Translations under genes and position numbers: made by a program
In this document: one piece after another, positions 36,143-44,902 of the stretch
Layout: each line of letters opens with the position of its first letter
Position numbering within the stretch: the first letter of the stretch is position 1
NCBI GenBank assembly: GCA_017552535.1
Contig: JAFZPV010000027.1
Location: 1-54,422 of the forward strand
DNA from: Clostridia bacterium
GTDB lineage: Bacteria; Bacillota; Clostridia; Christensenellales; Aristaeellaceae
Length of the DNA: 54,422 nt
Direction: 5' to 3'
Notes under the pieces: generated by a model
What the model was told of the DNA's origin: nothing
The model's input: only the letters and a program-made list of their open reading frames with translations
Databases searched by the model: none

Positions 36143-36896
36143 CAACCTCAAATGGCGCCTCGTGGCGCGCAAGGGATATTCCTGCCACGTGCAGGGCAAC
36201 CAGATGATCGACAAGGGCGACGTGGCCGGGGCGAAGGAAAAGCACGACGAGGCCCTGAAGCTCTACACCCAGGCCTATGAAGCGGGATACCGCTCCGATG
36301 TGCAGGTCATGCTGGCCTACGCGGTGCTTCTGATGCGCTACGGCAGATGCCAGGAGGCGAAGGACCTGCTTCTGATGTGCGAAAAGCAGCCGGGGCTCGA
36401 CAACAAGACGCGCAAGCAGCTGCGCGTGAACTACGCCGTCTGCCAGTGGAAGCTGGGCGAGCTGGACAAGGCCATCGAGAACATGGAGATCGCCGCCTCC
36501 AACGGCGCCACGTCCATGATCTATACTTCGCTGGGATATTTCTACATCGAAAAAGGCCGCGAGACCGGCGATTTTTCCAAGGCGGTGGAATATAATAACG
36601 AAGCCATGGAATACGACGATGAGGACGCGGGCATCCTGGACAACATGGGCCAGCTGAACTACTTTATGGGCGACCACGACAAGGCGTACGAATATTTCGC
36701 CAAGGCCTACAACGCAAAGTCCAACCAGGCGGCGACCCTGTACTACATCGCCGCCATCAATCTGGAGCGTGGCAACCTGGAAAAAGCCCAGGCCTTCGCC
36801 GAAAGATGCGTGGAGGGCAATTTCTCCGCCCTGGCCACGATCACCAAACCCCAGGCGGAAGCGCTGCTTGAGGAGATCCGCAAGGCAAAGGGCTGA
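36135..36896 (+). CDS. Tetratricopeptide-repeat protein
   Basis: A 253-residue soluble protein built almost entirely of TPR-like helix pairs (about six), for example at 115-150, 165-205 and 200-235. There is no signal peptide or membrane segment. The ATG at 36135 follows GGAGGAAAC; earlier in-frame codons lie inside the YprB-like gene. It is likely a scaffold; partners are unknown. Confidence 0.8.
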   Translation: MFDNLKWRLVARKGYSCHVQGNQMIDKGDVAGAKEKHDEALKLYTQAYEAGYRSDVQVMLAYAVLLMRYGRCQEAKDLLLMCEKQPGLDNKTRKQLRVNYAVCQWKLGELDKAIENMEIAASNGATSMIYTSLGYFYIEKGRETGDFSKAVEYNNEAMEYDDEDAGILDNMGQLNYFMGDHDKAYEYFAKAYNAKSNQAATLYYIAAINLERGNLEKAQAFAERCVEGNFSALATITKPQAEALLEEIRKAKG

Positions 36897-36924
36897 TCGG
36901 GCCAAAGCGTTTACACGGCCCGTC

Positions 36925-36952
36925 TTGACAAAAGCGTTCGCGTGCGTACAAT
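36925..36952 (+). promoter_or_regulatory. Promoter for the CARD-like exported protein gene
   Basis: TTGACA (36925-36930), 16 bp, TACAAT (36947-36952), about 35 bp before the GTG at 36988. Confidence 0.7.
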
Positions 36953-36987
36953 ACATAATCGGAAATATATGCGGATGGGGGCCTGGC

Positions 36988-38439
36988 GTGAACAGGAAAT
37001 GGCGCTTTTTTACGGCAATGCTCACGGCAGCTGTGCTGTGGGCGCTGTATGCGTGCGCCCCGGCTGAAGTCAGGCTGTTGGCCGATCTGGATAAAGACGG
37101 CTTTCATGCTGCCGGCAGCACCGCCGTGCACGTCACGGTGACTAACAGTAACCCTGAATCCGTAGAAAACCTGATCCTGATCATTCCGGGTCAGCCGGAC
37201 GCCCTGCTGGCTGAAACGCTCGGCGCGGGCGAGAGCATTGAGTTTACCGGCCCGGTGCGCGTAAGCGCCGACGCCCTGTCGCTGGGCTTCGTGAGCGTGA
37301 CCCTAAAGTACGAATCGAAGGGCCTGGACAGCCTCGAGCAAACCCTGTGCAGCGTGCGCAAACTGGAAGACAAGGTGGAAGCCCGCCTCGTGTGCGCCCT
37401 GCCGGACAGGCCGCTTTCGGAGGGCGAAAGCGTAAAAGTAAGCTATACGCTGGTCAATACCGGCGAGACCGGCATATCGGAGGCCGTGATCACCTGCCTG
37501 CCGGACGGTTTCGTGTTTGGGCCAAACGACGTGCCCGTTGGGGAGTGCATCCGCGTGGAGCGTGCGGTGCCGTATGAAGCCCTTTCCCAGGTGAGCGCGC
37601 GGGCGGACTGCAAAAGCCAGGTGTCCGGCACGCCCTATACCTTCGAAGCTGTGATCGGCCAGTGGACGGTGCTGAATGAAGACGTGCGCCTGACCGTGGT
37701 GCGGGACGAGAGCGTCAAAGCGGGGCAGTGCGCGCACCTGACGCTGCAGATCGAAAACCTCGGCACCTGCTCGTATACCGGCCTAAACGCCTTCGCGGAA
37801 GGCGCAGGGCGGTTCCGCGGCCTGCCGGGCCTTCTGGCGCCGGGGGGCTTCGTGGCGTCCAGCCTCGTGACGAACGCGCTCGAGGCGGACACCGCCTTTA
37901 CGGTGACGCTCACCGCCCTCAGGGAGGACGGCGCACAGGTGAGCTTTGCGGCGCCTGAGGTCACGGTGAAGGTGCTGCCCGCGGAAACGGGCGAAGGCCT
38001 GTCCGTCGAAGCGAAGGCGGAGGACGGAAAGATCCTGGTCACGGTACGGAGCGGAGACAAAAGGCTGGAAAACCTGCGCGTGGGCACCGAAAAAACGGGC
38101 GACATCCGGGTGCTGGCGGCGCTTGAGGCAAACTGTGAAGCGTCTTTCGTCTGGGAGCCGGACGAAGCGGGAGAATACATCCTGTACGCCCGCAGCGAAG
38201 GACAGGAAGCGTTTTCTGAACCAGCGCATGCGTCCGGCAGGCAGGCGGAGGACGGCGAGGGGGCCGCGGAAAAGCTTTTGTACGGCCTGATCGGCGTAAA
38301 GCGTCTGCCCCTGATGCTGTTTGGCGCCTTTTCGCTGGCGGGCGCGCTGATGCTTGCCCTGCTGCTTCGAAAAAGCGAAAAGAACGCCGGACAAAAACCG
38401 AGGCGCGGCAAACGGGCCGGAAAGGCGAAAAAGGCATAG
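36988..38439 (+). CDS. Exported CARDB-like cell-surface protein
   Basis: A 483-residue surface protein. A signal sequence occupies residues 1-25. The body contains several Ig-like beta modules of about 100 residues with the recurring pattern VTVTN..PE / VSYTLVNTGETG / LTLQIENLGTCSY, typical of CARDB or DUF11-type adhesion modules. A membrane segment near 442-462 and a lysine/arginine-rich tail anchor it. The start is GTG, because it is the only in-frame start after the promoter and follows GGGGG; longer in-frame versions run into the TPR gene. Function is unknown. Confidence 0.75.
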   Translation: MNRKWRFFTAMLTAAVLWALYACAPAEVRLLADLDKDGFHAAGSTAVHVTVTNSNPESVENLILIIPGQPDALLAETLGAGESIEFTGPVRVSADALSLGFVSVTLKYESKGLDSLEQTLCSVRKLEDKVEARLVCALPDRPLSEGESVKVSYTLVNTGETGISEAVITCLPDGFVFGPNDVPVGECIRVERAVPYEALSQVSARADCKSQVSGTPYTFEAVIGQWTVLNEDVRLTVVRDESVKAGQCAHLTLQIENLGTCSYTGLNAFAEGAGRFRGLPGLLAPGGFVASSLVTNALEADTAFTVTLTALREDGAQVSFAAPEVTVKVLPAETGEGLSVEAKAEDGKILVTVRSGDKRLENLRVGTEKTGDIRVLAALEANCEASFVWEPDEAGEYILYARSEGQEAFSEPAHASGRQAEDGEGAAEKLLYGLIGVKRLPLMLFGAFSLAGALMLALLLRKSEKNAGQKPRRGKRAGKAKKA

Positions 38440-38441
38440 CG

Positions 38442-39110
38442 ATGTTTACAGGCTTTACCCGGGAGACGCTGGAGTTTTTCATGGCGATCCGCTTCAACAA
38501 CAACCGGGAGTTCTTCAACGAAAACCACGACTGGTACCTGCGCGCCGTGCGCAAACCGCTTCTGGACCTGGCAGCCGAGCTTTCGGAAGCGGTCGGCCAG
38601 ATCGATCCTGAGCTGGAACGCAGGCCGGAGCGCGCGGTGTCTCGCATCAACCGGGACATCCGCTTTTCCCGGGACAAGAGCCCTTACCGGGACTGGATGT
38701 GGATCGGCTTTCACCGCCGGGAAAACAAGGGCGGCACGCCGGGCTACTTCGTGGACATCTCGGACGACCACCTGGGCTGGGGCATGGGCTTCTGGGAAGA
38801 CAACCGGCCCCTGATGCGCGCGCACCGGCTGATGCTGGAAAAGGCGCCCCAGGAGTTTTGCGAGGCGCTGAAGTCCAGCGCCGGAGGCCTTGAGGTCAGC
38901 GTGCGCGCCTACAAGCGCATGGCGGTGCCCGAGCAGCTGAGCGACGAAATAAAAAGCTGGTATCCGCTGCGCAGCTTTTACCTTTACGGCGAACGAAAGG
39001 ACGAAGCGGGAATGCTCGATTCGAAGCTCGCCGGTTTCCTGCAGGGCGAGTTTAAGAGGATGGCCCCGCTGTATCAGTATTTTGCCGGCCTGACGCCGGT
39101 GGAAGAATAA
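38442..39110 (+). CDS. DUF2461 family protein
   Basis: A 222-residue cytoplasmic protein of the DUF2461 (TIGR02453) family. The start matches the family's opening F...TLEFF..L..NN...WF..N...Y pattern (FTRETLEFFMAIRFNNNREFFNENHDWY in pieces), then RINRDIRFSRDKSPYRDW. The function is unknown across bacteria and eukaryotes. It lies 2 bases after the previous gene and is probably co-transcribed. Confidence 0.85.
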   Translation: MFTGFTRETLEFFMAIRFNNNREFFNENHDWYLRAVRKPLLDLAAELSEAVGQIDPELERRPERAVSRINRDIRFSRDKSPYRDWMWIGFHRRENKGGTPGYFVDISDDHLGWGMGFWEDNRPLMRAHRLMLEKAPQEFCEALKSSAGGLEVSVRAYKRMAVPEQLSDEIKSWYPLRSFYLYGERKDEAGMLDSKLAGFLQGEFKRMAPLYQYFAGLTPVEE

Positions 39111-39131
39111 GAAACAGGCCCGTCAGGGCAG

Positions 39132-39209
39132 ACCGGGGACGCGTAAGCGGGATATTATTCCCGGCGCGTCCGGCCGCCGCCGAGCGGCAGGGAAGGAGGC
39201 ATCCTTCCC
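39132..39209. repeat. Palindromic intergenic sequence before the phosphohexomutase
   Basis: Two inverted repeats are visible: GGACGCG (39137-39143) / CGCGTCC (39165-39171), and GGGAAGGA (39190-39197) / TCCTTCCC (39202-39209) with loop GGCA. No T-tract or promoter is clear. The second resembles the GGAAGG palindrome at 12.56 kb, so it may belong to a dispersed repeat class. Confidence 0.45.
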
Positions 39210-39247
39210 GTAGGCGACCGGTTTTCATGCGACCGAAAGGAGTTTTT

Positions 39248-40747
39248 ATGGTCAGTAACCGAAACAGTTTTCTCAGAGGCACGGTGATACGCGCGCGCGA
39301 AGAGCTGCTCACCGATGATTTCTGCCGGCGCCTGGGCTACGTGTTCGCCCTGTGGCTGGCGGAAAAGATGAACGTCACCCCCGACGCGGTGGCCGTTGCG
39401 ATCGGCTGCGACAGCCGCTCCTCGGGCCCCAGGCTCATGCGGGCCTTCGCGGACGGGCTTACCGCCGCGGACAGCGACGTGTTCGACTGCGGCCTGGCGA
39501 CCACTCCGGCCATGCAGATGAGCATGGAACTGGAAGACGCCGATATCCACGGCGCGGTGATGGTCACCGCCAGCACTTCTCCGGAGGACATGAACGGCTT
39601 TAAATTCTATTCCCGCGAAGGCGCGCTCACGGCGGAGGATGTCTGGCAGCTGCTGGTGCGGGCGGAGAGCGCTGTGGTGCCGCGCCGGCTGGTGAGAAAA
39701 CTGTCTCTTATTGACGAATACAAGCAAAGGCTCACCAGACAGGTGAGGGAGTTCATGGACGAGGACGTGGCCCTGCCCCTGCTGGGACTGCACGTGGTGG
39801 TGGACGCCTCCAACGGCAGCGGCGGCTTTTACGCGGATATGCTCTCGTCCCTGGGCGCGGACATCACGGGCAGCTTCGGCCTGGAGCCCACGGGGCGCTT
39901 TAACGCCCATTCCCCCAACCCGGAATCCCCGGAAGCCCTCGACAAGCTCAGCGCCGCCGTGGTGGAAAATGAGGCCGATATCGGCGTGATGCTGGACGTG
40001 GACGCAGACCGCGTGGCCATCGTGGACAGCCGCGGCAAGGCCATCAACCGCAACCGCCTGATCGCGCTGATCGCGGCGATCCTGCTGGAGGACGAGCCGG
40101 GCCTCACCTTCGTGACGGATTCCGTCACCTCATCGGGCCTGAGCCGCTTCATCACCGAGTGGGGCGGCACCCATTACCGCTTCCGCCGCGGATACCGCAA
40201 CGTGATCGACGAGGCCAAACGCCTGCAGGCCGAGGGCATAAACGTGCCCGTGGCCATCGAGACCAGCGGACACGCAGCCATGGCGGAAAACTATTTTATC
40301 GACGACGGCATGTACCTGGCCACCAAGGTGGTGTGCGAGGCCATGTGGAGGAAGCGCGACGGTCTGTCGCTGTCCTCGCTGATCGACGAACTCCAGGAAC
40401 CCGTGGAAACGCTGGAGGCGCGCCTGCCCATCGTGCAGGACGACTACCGCACGGCGGCGGGCTACGTGATCGAAGCGGTGCTTTCCAACACGCTTTCCAA
40501 TCCTGCCTGGAGGCTCGCACCGGACAACCGAGAGGGCGTGCGCATCCTGTTTTCCCTGGACGGCGGCGTGGACAACGCATGGTTCATGCTCAGGCTTTCC
40601 GTGCACGATCCCGTGATGGTGCTCTCCGCCGAGAGCGAAGTAAAGGGCGGTCTGAAGCGCATGATGGACGAACTCTACGTGATCCTGGCCCGGGACAACG
40701 AAGAACTGGATCTCAGCCCGCTGGAAGCGGAAATGAAGAAGTTATAA
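39248..40747 (+). CDS. Phosphohexomutase (phosphomannomutase-like)
   Basis: A 499-residue alpha-D-phosphohexomutase superfamily enzyme, expected to interconvert hexose 1- and 6-phosphates for nucleotide-sugar synthesis. The metal loop DVDADR is near 250-255, and the sugar-binding loop ETSGHAA is near 338. The phosphoserine loop reads TASTSP (107-112) instead of the usual TASHNP: Ser109 is kept but the His and Asn next to it are changed, so specificity or rate may differ. The ATG at 39248 follows GAAAGGAG. It precedes transketolase by 23 bases. Confidence 0.85.
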   Translation: MVSNRNSFLRGTVIRAREELLTDDFCRRLGYVFALWLAEKMNVTPDAVAVAIGCDSRSSGPRLMRAFADGLTAADSDVFDCGLATTPAMQMSMELEDADIHGAVMVTASTSPEDMNGFKFYSREGALTAEDVWQLLVRAESAVVPRRLVRKLSLIDEYKQRLTRQVREFMDEDVALPLLGLHVVVDASNGSGGFYADMLSSLGADITGSFGLEPTGRFNAHSPNPESPEALDKLSAAVVENEADIGVMLDVDADRVAIVDSRGKAINRNRLIALIAAILLEDEPGLTFVTDSVTSSGLSRFITEWGGTHYRFRRGYRNVIDEAKRLQAEGINVPVAIETSGHAAMAENYFIDDGMYLATKVVCEAMWRKRDGLSLSSLIDELQEPVETLEARLPIVQDDYRTAAGYVIEAVLSNTLSNPAWRLAPDNREGVRILFSLDGGVDNAWFMLRLSVHDPVMVLSAESEVKGGLKRMMDELYVILARDNEELDLSPLEAEMKKL

Positions 40748-40770
40748 AACTTGAATAGGAGTGAACTGCC

Positions 40771-42750
40771 ATGAATGAAACCAAAGTTGTAAACGCGATC
40801 CGCATTCTGTCCGCCGAAGCGGTGCAGAAGGCCAAGAGCGGCCATCCCGGCATGCCCATGGGCTCCGCCGCCATGGCGTACGCCGTATGGGGCAGGGAAA
40901 TGAAGCACAATCCCGCCGACGACAAGTGGCCGGACCGCGACCGCTTCGTGCTGTCTTCCGGACACGGCTCCATGCTTCTGTACAGCCTGCTGCATCTGTT
41001 CGGATACGGGCTGACCATCGAGGATCTCAAGCAGTTCAGGCAGTTTGGCTCCCTTACGCCGGGCCATCCCGAGTACGGCCACACCCGCGGCGTGGAGACC
41101 TCCACCGGCCCGCTGGGCATGGGCATTTCCAACGCTGTGGGCATGGCGCTGGCGGAGAGCTTCCTGGCGAACAAGTTCAACCGCAAGGGCTATCCGGTGG
41201 TGGACCACAACACCTACGTGATACTGGGCGACGGCTGCATGATGGAAGGCCTGAGCCACGAAGCCTGCTCCCTGGCGGGCACCTTAAAGCTCAACAAGCT
41301 CATCGCCCTGTACGACGACAACGAGATCTCCATCGAAGGCAGCACGGACATCGCCTTCCGCGAGAACGTGCCCGAGCGCTTCCGTGCCTACGGCTGGAAC
41401 GTGATCGACGTGGCGGACGCCAACGTGTTCGAAAACGTGGAGGCCGCCATCAAGCTGGCCAAGATCAGCGACAAGCCCAACCTCATCGTGTGCCACACCC
41501 AGATCGGCTTCGGCTCTCCCAAGCAGGGCATGGCCTCCGCCCATGGCGAGCCTCTGGGCGAAGACAACATCGCGGCCCTCAAGAAGAACCTCAAGTGGAT
41601 CGACCGGGAGCCCATGAGCTTCGCGGTGCCGGAAGAGGTATACAAGATCACCGCCAAGGTGGCCGAAAAGGGCGCCAAGGCCGAGGAAGAGTGGAAGAAA
41701 CTCTTTGACAAGTGGAGCGAAAAGTATCCCGAGCTGCGCAAGGAGTGGGACGTGTGGCACAGCGAAGAGCTGCCCGTGGACCTGCTCAAGGACGAAGCCT
41801 ACTGGGCCTTTGAAGGCAAGGCCGCTACCCGCAACTCCTCCGGCACGGTGGTGAACCGCCTGGCCGAGCGCATTCCCAACCTGATCGGCGGCAGCGCAGA
41901 CCTGGCGCCCTCCAACAAGACCTACATGAAGGGCCAGGGCGACTTCAGCGCTGAGGACCGCAGCGGACGCAACCTGCACTTCGGCGTGCGCGAGCACGCG
42001 ATGGCCTGCATCTGCGCGGGTATGAAGCTGCACGGCGGCCTCAGGCCCTACTGCGGCACCTTCTTCGTGTTCTCCGATTACATGAAGAACGCCATGCGCG
42101 TGGCCGCCATCATGAAGCTGCCCGTGACCTACGTTCTCACGCACGACTCCATCGGCGTGGGCGAAGACGGCCCCACCCATCAGCCCGTGGAGCAGCTGGC
42201 GGGCCTCAGGGCCATCCCCGGCCTGGTAGTGTTCCGCCCCTGCGACAGCAAGGAAGTCGCCGCCGGCTGGTACGCCGCCATGACCCAGAAGCGTCCCGTG
42301 GCGCTGATCCTCTCCCGTCAGGACTGCCAGCTCAACGAGAAGAGCGGCCCCGATGCGCTGAAGGGCGGCTACATCATCGCCGACAGCAAAAAGAAGAATC
42401 CCGACTGTATCCTTTTGGCTTCCGGCAGCGAAGTCGAGGTCTGCGTGGCCGCCAAGGCCCTGCTGGCTGAGGAAGGCATCGACGCCCGCGTGGTCTCCAT
42501 GCCCAGCTTCGAGCTGTTCGACGAGCAGAGCGACGAATACAAAGAGAAGGTGCTGCCCTCCAAGGTGCGCGCCCGCGTGGCCGTGGAAGCCGCCGCTACC
42601 CTGGGCTGGCACAAGTACGTGGGCCTGGATGGCCAGGTGCTGGGCATCGACCGCTTCGGCCAGAGCGCGCCCTACAAGTTCCTGTTCAAGGAGTACGGCT
42701 TTACCGCCGAGCACGTGGCGGAGCTCGCCAAAAAGACCCTCAAGAAGTAA
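40771..42750 (+). CDS. tkt: Transketolase
   Basis: A thiamine-diphosphate enzyme of the pentose phosphate pathway moving two-carbon units between sugar phosphates. It is full length in one polypeptide (659 residues). Recognisable parts: GHPGMPMGSAAM near 27, the substrate His in SSGHGSMLLYS near 63-73, the ThDP motif GDGCMMEG...DDNEIS (152-190), and the pyrimidine-domain block GVREHAM (near 405) with EDGPTHQPVEQL. RBS AGGAG is upstream. A large hairpin follows its stop. Confidence 0.95.
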   Translation: MNETKVVNAIRILSAEAVQKAKSGHPGMPMGSAAMAYAVWGREMKHNPADDKWPDRDRFVLSSGHGSMLLYSLLHLFGYGLTIEDLKQFRQFGSLTPGHPEYGHTRGVETSTGPLGMGISNAVGMALAESFLANKFNRKGYPVVDHNTYVILGDGCMMEGLSHEACSLAGTLKLNKLIALYDDNEISIEGSTDIAFRENVPERFRAYGWNVIDVADANVFENVEAAIKLAKISDKPNLIVCHTQIGFGSPKQGMASAHGEPLGEDNIAALKKNLKWIDREPMSFAVPEEVYKITAKVAEKGAKAEEEWKKLFDKWSEKYPELRKEWDVWHSEELPVDLLKDEAYWAFEGKAATRNSSGTVVNRLAERIPNLIGGSADLAPSNKTYMKGQGDFSAEDRSGRNLHFGVREHAMACICAGMKLHGGLRPYCGTFFVFSDYMKNAMRVAAIMKLPVTYVLTHDSIGVGEDGPTHQPVEQLAGLRAIPGLVVFRPCDSKEVAAGWYAAMTQKRPVALILSRQDCQLNEKSGPDALKGGYIIADSKKKNPDCILLASGSEVEVCVAAKALLAEEGIDARVVSMPSFELFDEQSDEYKEKVLPSKVRARVAVEAAATLGWHKYVGLDGQVLGIDRFGQSAPYKFLFKEYGFTAEHVAELAKKTLKK

Positions 42751-42758
42751 GACTGCAG

Positions 42759-42794
42759 CCGCGCCTGGAGGGCAAGTGTGCCTTCCGGGCGCGG
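42759..42794 (+). other. Long hairpin between tkt and the cysteine desulfurase
   Basis: A 16-bp stem, 42759-42774 paired with 42779-42794 around loop AGTG, has no mismatches if two G-U wobbles are allowed. No T-tract follows, so it is not a standard terminator. It lies just before the RBS (42805-42809) of the next gene and could be an mRNA processing, stability or partial-termination element. Confidence 0.6.
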
Positions 42795-42816
42795 TATGTG
42801 TATCGGAGGCCGCAGC

Positions 42817-43968
42817 TTGATCTACATGGATAACGCCGCCACCACCCGCGTGACGGAAGAAGTATTCGAGGCGATGAAGCCGTATTTCTGTCAGGTGTAC
42901 GGAAATCCCTCCTCCGTGCACTGGGCGGGGCGCGAGGCCCGAAAGGCCGTGGAACGCGCCCGCCGGCAGGTGGCCTGTGCCCTGGGCGCGGACGCCCGTG
43001 AGATCTATTTTACCTCCGGCGGCAGCGAGGCGGACAGCTGGGCGCTTCTGGGAGCGGCCATGGCCGGCGGGCAGAGCAGGCGCACGCTCGTCACCACAAA
43101 GATCGAGCACAAGGCTGTTCTGAATGCGGCTGCGCGTCTGGAAAAGACGGGATTCACGGTGAAATACGCTTCCCCCGGCCCGGACGGATGCATTTTCCCG
43201 GAGGAGGCGGAGCGCCTGGCGGACGGGGACACTTTTATGGTCTCCACTATGGCCGCCAACAACGAGACCGGCGCCGTGCAGGACACAGCCGCCTTCGCGG
43301 ACATCGCCCATAAAAACGGCGCGCTGTTCCACACCGACGCGGTGCAGGCCTTTTCCTGCGGGGAGTGGAACGTTCACGCCCGGAACATCGATCTGCTCTC
43401 CCTGAGCGGCCACAAGCTGCACGCCCCCAAGGGCGTGGGCGCGCTGTATGTAAGGGAAGGGGTCTTACTTTCACCGCTGATCTTCGGCGGCGCGCAGGAG
43501 AGGGGCAGGCGCGGCGGCACGGAAAACCTGGCAGCCATCGTGGGCCTGGGCTGCGCGGCGGAGCTGGCGGTCAGGCGGCGCGAGGAGACGTGCCGCGTCA
43601 AGGCGCTTCTGCTTAACAGGCTGGAAAAGGGCATCCTGAACAGCGTGCAGCGCTGCACTGTAAATGGGAACGGCCCCCTCGGACGCGTGCCCGGCATCAC
43701 CAACATCACCTTCGAGGACGTGGACGGCGAAGCCCTGCTGCTCAACCTGGACCTCAAACACATCGCAGTCTCTGCGGGATCGGCCTGCACCAGCGGCTCT
43801 GTAGACCCCTCCCATGTGCTTCTCGCCATGGGGCGCACGCGGGAGCAGGCGCTTTCCTCCGTGCGGTTCTCGCTGAGTGAAGAAAACACTGAGCAGGAAG
43901 TGGACGAAGTGATCTCGGCGGTCAAAGCCATCGTGGAAAAACTCCGCAGTATGAAAACGGGAAGGTAA
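42817..43968 (+). CDS. Cysteine desulfurase, NifS/IscS class
   Basis: A PLP enzyme that takes sulfur from cysteine for Fe-S clusters and tRNA thiolation. The start DNAATT, the PLP-binding Lys200 in SGHKLHAPKG and the catalytic Cys324 in SAGSACTSGS are all present. The length of 383 fits. A TTG start at 42817 is chosen: it lies 7 bases from GGAGG (42805-42809) and gives MIYMDNAATT, the usual NifS beginning; GTG at 42778 would lie within the hairpin. No IscU, NifU or MnmA gene is next to it. psuG follows after 6 bases. Confidence 0.92.
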   Translation: MIYMDNAATTRVTEEVFEAMKPYFCQVYGNPSSVHWAGREARKAVERARRQVACALGADAREIYFTSGGSEADSWALLGAAMAGGQSRRTLVTTKIEHKAVLNAAARLEKTGFTVKYASPGPDGCIFPEEAERLADGDTFMVSTMAANNETGAVQDTAAFADIAHKNGALFHTDAVQAFSCGEWNVHARNIDLLSLSGHKLHAPKGVGALYVREGVLLSPLIFGGAQERGRRGGTENLAAIVGLGCAAELAVRRREETCRVKALLLNRLEKGILNSVQRCTVNGNGPLGRVPGITNITFEDVDGEALLLNLDLKHIAVSAGSACTSGSVDPSHVLLAMGRTREQALSSVRFSLSEENTEQEVDEVISAVKAIVEKLRSMKTGR

Positions 43969-43974
43969 GCTTAC

Positions 43975-44889
43975 ATGAACGGTATCAAACAGTTTCTCTC
44001 CGTATCCGACGAGGTGCGCGCGGCGGTCGAAGCGGGCAAGCCCGTGGTGGCCCTGGAAAGCACCATCATCTCCCACGGTATGCCCTATCCCAAAAACGTG
44101 GAAACGGCACTGAACGTGGAAAACATCGTACGCGAAAACGGCGCGGTTCCCGCCACCGTATGCATCCTGGGCGGAAAGCTCCGGGTGGGGGCGAGCCGCG
44201 ATGACATAGAATATCTGGGCAAAACGGGCCTGAACGTGCCCAAGGCGTCCCGGCGGGACCTGCCTGTGCTGCTTTCCAAAGGCATGGACGGCGCCACCAC
44301 CGTGACCACCACCATGATCGGCGCCGCGCTGGCGGGCATCAAGGTGTTCGCTACCGGCGGCGTGGGCGGCGTGCATCGTGGCGCGGAGGTCACCATGGAC
44401 ATTTCCGCCGACCTGGAGGAGCTGGCGCAGACGGACGTGATGGTGGTGTGCGCGGGCTGCAAATCCATTCTGGACCTGAAGCTCACTCTCGAATACCTGG
44501 AGACCAAGGGCGTGCCGGTGATCGGCTACGGCACCGAGGAACTGCCCGCGTTTTACACGGACAGAAGCGGCCTGAAGGTGGACTACCGCCTGGACACCCC
44601 CGAAGAGGTGGCTGCCGCCTTCCGTGCCAAGCTGGCGCTGGGCCTGAAGGGCGGCATGCTGGTCACGAACCCCATTCCCAAACAGTACGCCATGGACCCG
44701 GACGAGATCAATGCCACCATCGAGCAGGCCGTGAAGGACGCGGACAGCCTGGGCATCCGGGGCAAAGCGCTCACGCCGTACCTGCTGGACCACATCCAGA
44801 AGATGACAGGCGGGAGGAGCCTGGAAAGCAATATACGCCTGGTATACAACAACGCTGCGCTGGCTGCGAAGATCGCCTGCGCCCTGTAA
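43975..44889 (+). CDS. psuG: Pseudouridine-5'-phosphate glycosidase
   Basis: PsuG splits pseudouridine 5'-phosphate into uracil and ribose 5-phosphate in pseudouridine salvage. The 304-residue product starts with the family block VVALESTIISHGMPYPKN (about 22-39) and keeps TTVTTTMIGAALAGI, the FATGGVGGVHRGA loop and the NPIPKQYAMD segment. The partner kinase PsuK and a transporter are not in the window. It shares a transcript with the cysteine desulfurase and cdsA, an unexpected grouping. Confidence 0.93.
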   Translation: MNGIKQFLSVSDEVRAAVEAGKPVVALESTIISHGMPYPKNVETALNVENIVRENGAVPATVCILGGKLRVGASRDDIEYLGKTGLNVPKASRRDLPVLLSKGMDGATTVTTTMIGAALAGIKVFATGGVGGVHRGAEVTMDISADLEELAQTDVMVVCAGCKSILDLKLTLEYLETKGVPVIGYGTEELPAFYTDRSGLKVDYRLDTPEEVAAAFRAKLALGLKGGMLVTNPIPKQYAMDPDEINATIEQAVKDADSLGIRGKALTPYLLDHIQKMTGGRSLESNIRLVYNNAALAAKIACAL

Positions 44890-44902
44890 AAGAGGCTGTA
44901 CT

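Noticed and set aside
41284-43422. A 712-codon - strand ORF opposite tkt and the cysteine desulfurase
   Set aside because: Spans two well-defined + strand genes and the hairpin between them; no recognisable domain.
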